Notes under the pieces: generated by a model | Databases searched by the model: none | Told to the model about the DNA's origin: nothing | The model's input: the letters and a program-made list of their open reading frames with translations, nothing else | Translations under genes and position numbers: made by a program | Shown here: piece by piece, positions 56,835 to 61,721 of the stretch | How the letters are laid out: every line of letters starts with the position of its first letter | Position numbering within the stretch: position 1 is the stretch's first letter | NCBI GenBank assembly: GCA_910585525.1 | Contig: CAJUFR010000004.1 | Span: 1,295 to 63,015 of the forward strand | Reading direction: 5' to 3' | Source: an uncultured Angelakisella sp. | GTDB taxonomy: Bacteria > Bacillota > Clostridia > Oscillospirales > Ruminococcaceae | DNA: 61,721 nt

Positions 56835-58493
56835 ATGGAACAGCAGCGGATGGACCTCCTCTACCAGAGGTTCTGCCAGGAGGAGTTCGACAAAAACGGG
56901 GTCCTCTGCAAATTCCGGCCGGTGGTGCCGGAGGACTTCAACTTCGCCTATGACTGTGTCGATTACATCGCCCGGCACCAACCGGACCGCCGGGCCATGG
57001 TGTGGTGCGACGACCTGGGCCACCAGCGGACCTTCACCTTCGGCGACATGAGCCGGTACAGCAACATGACCGCCAACCTGCTTCTCCAGAACGGGGTGAA
57101 GCGGGGGGATATGGTGATGGTCATCCTCAAGCGCCACTACCAGTTCTGGTTCACCATCCTGGCCCTGCACAAGATCGGGGCGGTGATCATCCCCGCCACC
57201 AACCTCCTCACCAAAAAGGACGTGGTCTACCGGGTCAACGCCGCCCGGGTGTCGGCCATCGTCTGCACCGCCGACGGGGAGGTCTCCCAGGCGGTGGAGG
57301 ACGGGGAGCCGGAGTTCTACGGCCCGGTGCAGAAGTTCCTGGTCCACGGCGGCCGGGAGGGCTGGCTGGACTTCGACCGGGAGCTGGAAAGCTGCTCCCC
57401 GGTCCTGGAGCGCATCCCCAACAAGGCCAGCGACCCTATGCTCCTTTACTTCAGTTCCGGCACAACCGGCTACCCCAAGATGGTGATCCACGACCACAGC
57501 TACGCCATCGCCCACATCGTCACCGCCCGCCACTGGCACAACGTGGTCCCCGACGGGCTGCACCTGACGGTGGCGGACACCGGCTGGGGCAAGGCGGTGT
57601 GGGGCAAGCTGTACGGCCAGTGGCTCTGCGGGGCGGGGGTGTTCGTCTACGACTACACCAAGTTCGCCCCCAAGGACCTGCTGCAAAAGATCCAGCAGTA
57701 CCGGATCACCACCTTCTGCGCCCCCCCCACCATCTACCGGTTCTTCATCAAGGAGGGGATGGAGGGGTACGACCTTTCCAGCCTCACCTACGCCACCACC
57801 GCCGGGGAGGCGCTGAACCCGGAGGTCTACAACCGCTTCCTGGACTACACCGGCCTGCGGCTGATGGAGGGCTTCGGCCAGACCGAGACGGTGCTCTCCC
57901 TGGCCAACCTGGTGAACTCCACCCCAAAGCCCGGCTCCATGGGCAAGCCCAGCCCCCTCTACCAGGTGGAGGTGGTGGACAGCGAGGGGGTGCCCGTCTC
58001 CACCGGCGAGGTGGGGGAGATCGTCATCCGGGCCGACGGCCCCACCCCCGGCCTGCTGATGGAATACTACCAGGACCCGGAGCGGACCAAGGAGGCGTGG
58101 CACGACGGCTGGTACCACACCGGGGACACGGTGTGGCAGGACGAGGACGGCTACTTCTGGTATGTTGGCCGCACCGACGACGTCATCAAGGCCTCCGGCT
58201 ACCGCATCGGCCCCTTTGAGATCGAAAGCGTGCTGATGGAGCACCCGGCGGTGCTGGAGTGCGCCGTCACCGGCGCCCCCGACCCCATCCGGGGCACGGT
58301 GGTGAAGGCCACCATCGTGCTGATGAAGGGCTATCAGCCCACCCCGGAACTGACCAAGGAACTCCAGGACTATGTGAAGCACCAGACCGCCCCCTACAAA
58401 TACCCCCGCATCGTGGAGTACGTGGAGGAACTGCCCAAGACCATCAGCGGCAAGATCCGCCGGGTGGCCATCCGGGAGAAGGGGAAACAATAA
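56835..58493 (+). CDS. Acyl-CoA ligase (MACS-like), T-box controlled
   Basis: The 552-residue AMP-forming ligase is a close paralogue of residues 1-550 of the protein at 44687 but has no GNAT domain. LLYFSSGTTGYPKMVIHDH is the P-loop, LMEGFGQTETVLSLAN A5, HTGDTVWQDEDGYFWYVGR A7, ASGYRIGPFEIESVLMEHP A8, and TISGKIRRVAIRE with catalytic Lys540. Behind an Ile-type T-box it would be expressed when isoleucyl-tRNA is short. 2-Methylbutyrate is the likely substrate (inference); members of this branch use short and branched acids. The HTH-cupin gene just upstream shares the transcript. Confidence 0.87.
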   Translation: MEQQRMDLLYQRFCQEEFDKNGVLCKFRPVVPEDFNFAYDCVDYIARHQPDRRAMVWCDDLGHQRTFTFGDMSRYSNMTANLLLQNGVKRGDMVMVILKRHYQFWFTILALHKIGAVIIPATNLLTKKDVVYRVNAARVSAIVCTADGEVSQAVEDGEPEFYGPVQKFLVHGGREGWLDFDRELESCSPVLERIPNKASDPMLLYFSSGTTGYPKMVIHDHSYAIAHIVTARHWHNVVPDGLHLTVADTGWGKAVWGKLYGQWLCGAGVFVYDYTKFAPKDLLQKIQQYRITTFCAPPTIYRFFIKEGMEGYDLSSLTYATTAGEALNPEVYNRFLDYTGLRLMEGFGQTETVLSLANLVNSTPKPGSMGKPSPLYQVEVVDSEGVPVSTGEVGEIVIRADGPTPGLLMEYYQDPERTKEAWHDGWYHTGDTVWQDEDGYFWYVGRTDDVIKASGYRIGPFEIESVLMEHPAVLECAVTGAPDPIRGTVVKATIVLMKGYQPTPELTKELQDYVKHQTAPYKYPRIVEYVEELPKTISGKIRRVAIREKGKQ

Positions 58494-58522
58494 AGCCGCT
58501 TTTCATCGGCTATGAGATACCA

Positions 58523-58560
58523 CCCCCGGCAGTCATGCAGACGCTGCCGGGGGCCTTTTT
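58523..58560 (+). terminator. Terminator after the T-box ligase operon
   Basis: CCCCCGGCAG (58523-58532) pairs with CTGCCGGGGG (58544-58553), then CCTTTTT. Confidence 0.85.
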
Positions 58561-58648
58561 CAGCATATCGACCAAAAGAAAAAACAGCCTGCCCGCCCCA
58601 CCGGCGGACAGACTGTCCCACAGAAAAAGCAATAGACCAAAACGCCCG

Positions 58649-59260
58649 TTATCCCCCCTGGTACCGCCGGAACACCCGTTCCATGGGCAGCGACACCAGG
58701 ATGGCCGCCGTCACCGGCAGCAACAGCAGCAGCGGCACGAAGGCCAAGCACCCCACCGCCGCCGCCAGGGTCAGCGCCACCACAAGGACCGTGGTGGGCA
58801 GATGCCGCAGCGTCAAAAACAGCGCCGTCCGGCAAAGTTCCTTACTGCCGAACTCGAACCGGCCCAGCAGCGGCGGCAGCCAGCAGCAGACCCCCAGGGG
58901 GATCAGCAGCAGCACGTCGTAGATGCCGTACATGGCCGTGGCGTACCCGCCCACCTGGTTGGAGGCCGCCAGCATCACCCCCCGGCCCAGATAGAGCAGC
59001 AGCCCCAGCACCACCAGCGGCACCGAAAGGATGCACCCCTGCCGCAGGTTCTGCCGGAAGGACCGGAGGAACCGCCCGAAGGCCCCGTCCTCCCCCCTGC
59101 GGACACAGAGGGCGCAGGTGTGGTACAGGGCCGCGGCGGCGGGGACGGCGGTGATCACCGGCAGGCTGAGGAGCAGCCAAAGGAAGCTGATGCCGATGAT
59201 ATCCACCATCCAGCTGAGGGAGCGGAAGAACAGGTTGTTGGGGCTGAAAAGGCCGTTCAT
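58649..59260 (-). CDS. DUF624 (YesL-like) membrane protein
   Basis: The 203-residue protein has about five membrane helices and the DUF624 pattern: WLLLSLPVITAVPAAAALYH near the start and FRQNLRQGCILS in the middle, with FLTLRHLPTTVLVVALTLAA further on. YesL-type proteins occur near sugar transport or glycan genes, but the function is not known. The gene overlaps the nagB end by four bases, so it is the last gene of the nagA-nagB unit. Confidence 0.85.
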   Translation of the reverse strand: MNGLFSPNNLFFRSLSWMVDIIGISFLWLLLSLPVITAVPAAAALYHTCALCVRRGEDGAFGRFLRSFRQNLRQGCILSVPLVVLGLLLYLGRGVMLAASNQVGGYATAMYGIYDVLLLIPLGVCCWLPPLLGRFEFGSKELCRTALFLTLRHLPTTVLVVALTLAAAVGCLAFVPLLLLLPVTAAILVSLPMERVFRRYQGG

Positions 59261-59988
59261 TTATCCAGCTTGGAGAGGGCGGCCTCGTCGGCCACCAGCA
59301 CGAAGTCCCGGTGCAGCTGGAGGATGGAGGCGGGGACGTAGGGGGTGATATCCCCCTGGACGGTGGCCCGGATCGCGTCGGCCTTGTCCTCGCCGCTGGC
59401 CACCATCACCACCTTGCGGGCCAGCATGATGGCCCCGATGCCCATGGTGTAGGCCTGGCGGGGGACGTCCTCCTCCCGGGCGAAGAACCGTTTGTTGGCG
59501 TCGATGGTGCTCTCGGTAAGCTGGACGCAGTTGGTGCCCCGGACAAAGACATCGGCGGGCTCGTTGAAGCCGATGTGGCCGTTGCGGCCGATGCCCAGCA
59601 GCTGGAGGTCGATGCCACCCAGTTCCTCGATGACCTTGTCGTACCGGGCGCACTCGGCGGCGGCGTTGGGGTTGGTGCCGTCGGGGATGTTCAGGCGCTC
59701 CGCCGGGATGTTGATGTGGTCAAAGAGATTCTGGCGCATAAAGTAGGCGTAACTCTGGTCGTTGTCCTTGGTCAGGCCGACGTACTCGTCCAGGTTGGCG
59801 GTGGAGCAGGCGGAGAAATCCAGCGCCCCGGCCTTGTGCCACTCGATGAGCTTCTGGTAGGCCCCGATGGGGCTGGAGCCGGTGGCCAGGCCCAGCACGC
59901 TGTCGGGCTTGCCCAGCACCTGGGCGGCGATAAGACTGGCGGCGGCCCGGCTCATTTCCTGGTAATCCTTGACAGAGATGATCCTCAT
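59257..59988 (-). CDS. nagB: Glucosamine-6-phosphate deaminase
   Basis: The 243-residue protein starts at MRIISVKDYQEMS behind AAAGGGGAG. It turns GlcN-6-P into fructose-6-P and ammonia. VLGLATGSSPIGAYQKLIEW is the phosphate-binding loop, TANLDEYVGLTKDNDQSYAY carries the catalytic Asp, and LLGIGRNGHIGFNEPADVF the catalytic His/Glu region. The length is typical of the short, non-allosteric Firmicutes type. It follows nagA by 43 bases. Confidence 0.95.
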   Translation of the reverse strand: MRIISVKDYQEMSRAAASLIAAQVLGKPDSVLGLATGSSPIGAYQKLIEWHKAGALDFSACSTANLDEYVGLTKDNDQSYAYFMRQNLFDHINIPAERLNIPDGTNPNAAAECARYDKVIEELGGIDLQLLGIGRNGHIGFNEPADVFVRGTNCVQLTESTIDANKRFFAREEDVPRQAYTMGIGAIMLARKVVMVASGEDKADAIRATVQGDITPYVPASILQLHRDFVLVADEAALSKLDK

Positions 59989-60031
59989 GATGAAAAACTC
60001 CCCTTTCTTGATGTCACAGGTGGTCAACTGA

Positions 60032-61144
60032 TCACACCGGCAGCTGTTTGCCGTCGATGAAGACCGCTTTCAGCTTCAGGTGCCGGTCCAGCAGCAGCAG
60101 GTCGGCCCGCTTGCCCGGGGCAAGCACCCCAATGTCGGTAAGGCGCACAGCCTGGGCGGGGGCGGTGGTGGCGGCGTAGACGGCGTCGGCCAGGGGCACA
60201 CCGAACTTCACCACGTTCCGCAGGGCGTCCAGCACCGAGATAGAGGACCCCGCCAGGGTGTCGGTGCCGGAGAGGGTGGCCTTGCCGTTTTTGACGGTGA
60301 TGGGCTGGCCCCCCAGTTCATAGTCGCCGTCCGGCATCCCGGCGCAGCGCAGCGAATCGGAGATGAGGTTCAGCCGCTCGCCGTACAGCCGGTGGACCAT
60401 GCGGATCACCTCCGGGTGGATGTGCAGCCCGTCGCAGATGAGTTCCACCGTGGCCCCGGCGTGGAAGGCCGCCCCGATGATGCCCGGGTTGCGGTGGTGC
60501 AGCGGGTCCATGCCGTTAAAGAGGTGGGTGGCGTGGGTGGCCCCGTTCTGGAACCCCTCCATGGCGGTGTCGTAGCCGGCGGAGGAATGGCCCAGGGAGA
60601 CGGCGCAGACCGGGGAGACCTGGCGGATGAACTCCATCCCGCCCTCCTCCTCGCAGGCCACGGTGACCAGCTTCACCTGGCCGCCGCTGGCCTCGTTGAG
60701 GCGGCGGAACATCTCCGGGTCGGGGCGGTTCAGGTTCTCCGCCGCCTGGGCCCCCCGCTTTTTGTAGCCCAGGAAGGGGCCCTCCAGGTGGACACCGGCG
60801 CACTTGGCCCCGTCCTCCGGGCGGGTGAAGTCACGGATGACCTCCATGGCGGTCTTTAGCACCGGCTCCTTCAGGGTCATGGTGGTGGCCAGGTAGGAGG
60901 TGACGCCGTGGGCGGCATAGTATCTGGCCATGGCGGGCAGCCCCGACCGCTTGCCGTCGGAGAAATCCTCCCCCATGGCCCCGTGGGTGTGGATATCCAC
61001 CAGCCCGGGGATCAGGTAGCAGCCCTCCCCGTCCAGGTCCGCCGGCCCCTCAAAGGAACCGATGGCCTCGATGGTCTCCCCAAAGCGGATATCCCCCCGG
61101 GTAAAGCCCTTGCCAACAAAAATATCGGCGTTTTTGATGAGCAT
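60032..61144 (-). CDS. nagA: N-acetylglucosamine-6-phosphate deacetylase
   Basis: The 370-residue protein starts at MLIKNADIFVGKGF; a TTG at 61156 is closer to the GGAG but gives an atypical start. It deacetylates GlcNAc-6-P for nagB. LIPGLVDIHTHGAMGEDFSD holds the metal histidines, GVHLEGPFLGYKKRGA the catalytic Glu region, SLGHSSAGYDTAMEGF and ATHLFNGMDPLHHRNPG the further metal and substrate ligands, and LISDSLRCAGMPDGDYELGG the catalytic Asp. Together with nagB it feeds amino sugars into glycolysis. Confidence 0.95.
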   Translation of the reverse strand: MLIKNADIFVGKGFTRGDIRFGETIEAIGSFEGPADLDGEGCYLIPGLVDIHTHGAMGEDFSDGKRSGLPAMARYYAAHGVTSYLATTMTLKEPVLKTAMEVIRDFTRPEDGAKCAGVHLEGPFLGYKKRGAQAAENLNRPDPEMFRRLNEASGGQVKLVTVACEEEGGMEFIRQVSPVCAVSLGHSSAGYDTAMEGFQNGATHATHLFNGMDPLHHRNPGIIGAAFHAGATVELICDGLHIHPEVIRMVHRLYGERLNLISDSLRCAGMPDGDYELGGQPITVKNGKATLSGTDTLAGSSISVLDALRNVVKFGVPLADAVYAATTAPAQAVRLTDIGVLAPGKRADLLLLDRHLKLKAVFIDGKQLPV

Positions 61145-61165
61145 CGTTGACAACACTCCTTTTAA

Positions 61166-61721
61166 TTACTTCTTGATCTCCGGCAGCGAGGCGGCGGCCA
61201 TGGACTGGCCAACGCGGCGGAACTTCTCGTCGGGGAGGGTGATCTCGAACTTGCCGGCCAGTTCGGGGTACTCGTCGGCCAGCACCCGCTTGGCGTTGTC
61301 CAGCAGGATGTCGCCGCCCTTGCCGGACATGACCCGGCCCAGCAGCAGCACGTACTTGAAGCCGTACAGGTCGTGGTAGTAGGCCAGGGTGTGGCCCAGG
61401 TAGACGCCGATGGATTCATAGATCTTGGCGGCGCCGGGGTCGTCCGCCGCCATCAGGCCCTGGACGATCTTCAGCTTCTCGGCGGGGGAGAGGGCGGGGT
61501 CCAGTTGGATGCCGGCGGCAGGGGCCAGCTTGATGACGGCGTCCTGGGAGAAATACTTGACGCCGCAGCCGATGTCACGGCTCCACTCGTCCTGCATGGC
61601 GCCGGGGGCCACGTCCACCGGCACAAAGGCCAGTTCGTTGAGCCACCCGGTGATGCGCCCCTCGCTGTCCACGTAGCCCACCGCCTCGCTGGTGCCCATG
61701 GCGATGCCCAGGACGTTGTTG
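61166..61721 (-). CDS. ROK-family protein, C-terminal part (cut by window end)
   Basis: The reading frame is open at the right edge (NNVLGIAMGTSEAVGYVDSE at the start), so only about 185 C-terminal residues are seen. WLNELAFVPVDVAP, EWSRDIGCGVKYFSQDAV and YKYVLLLGRVMSG-like (FKYVLLLGRVMSGKGGDI) match ROK kinases/regulators. It is 22 bases upstream of nagA and in the same direction, so an N-acetylglucosamine kinase or amino-sugar regulator role fits. The sugar-binding and zinc-motif part lies outside. Confidence 0.78.
   Translation of the reverse strand, partial: NNVLGIAMGTSEAVGYVDSEGRITGWLNELAFVPVDVAPGAMQDEWSRDIGCGVKYFSQDAVIKLAPAAGIQLDPALSPAEKLKIVQGLMAADDPGAAKIYESIGVYLGHTLAYYHDLYGFKYVLLLGRVMSGKGGDILLDNAKRVLADEYPELAGKFEITLPDEKFRRVGQSMAAASLPEIKK

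Noticed and set aside
56088..58490. 800-codon minus-strand frame opposite the second T-box ligase
   Set aside because: Mirror of the ligase and cupin genes; no site, no domain, His/Val-rich composition typical of antisense frames in GC-rich DNA.

Overview
The window looks like a piece of chromosome from a GC-rich, spore-forming Clostridia (an Oscillospiraceae-type gut anaerobe is the best guess). Reasons: a Firmicutes-type holB/ricT/c-di-AMP-receptor cluster, a SpoIVFA/SpoIVFB-like pair, three T-box riboswitches, GGAGG ribosome binding sites and consensus SigA promoters throughout, many lipoboxes, and GC-rich third codon positions from about 7.8 kb onward. No rRNA, tRNA or CRISPR array was seen.

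Region 1 (1 to about 7.7 kb) is the right end of a prophage and is visibly less GC-rich than the rest. It carries a diversity-generating retroelement (DGR): the last codons of a target gene with its variable repeat, stable hairpins, an Avd accessory protein with an extra zinc ribbon, three tandem template-repeat-like units, and a DGR-type reverse transcriptase. A lysis module follows (small membrane proteins, LLH-type holin, amidase endolysin), then small accessory genes and a divergent control region with two palindromic operators.

Region 2 (7.8 to 35 kb) is core chromosome: HTH-membrane regulator, M23 peptidase, polysaccharide deacetylase; an acyl-CoA ligase/Na+ symporter operon; a NERD/QueG-like/FemAB run; the conserved decarboxylase-darA-holB-ricT cluster; ferredoxin, bactofilin, Tex; a malic enzyme/aldehyde dehydrogenase/cytidine deaminase operon; collagen-like and DUF11 surface proteins; a sugar-acid dehydratase/2-hydroxycarboxylate transporter operon facing its FadR-type regulator across four operator-like palindromes; and a Phd/ParE toxin-antitoxin pair.

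Region 3 (35 to 62 kb) holds surface and envelope proteins (two GHL10-like proteins, one a 1468-residue amidase with five Big_2 repeats), the SpoIVFA/FB-like pair, and three T-box operons: a GUA (Val) T-box on an acyl-CoA ligase fused to a GNAT domain, an AUG (Met) T-box on metNIQ, and an AUC (Ile) T-box on an HTH-cupin regulator plus a second acyl-CoA ligase. It ends with nagB, nagA and a ROK-family gene cut by the window edge.

The most interesting signal is the pair of paralogous acyl-CoA ligases placed under Val- and Ile-type T-boxes. The simplest reading is that the cell activates scavenged branched-chain acids (isobutyrate, 2-methylbutyrate) as precursors for valine and isoleucine when the matching tRNA is uncharged. 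The DGR with three template-like units is the second. Palindromic dispersed elements (14.6, 47.1 and 53.8 kb) are a third, smaller theme.
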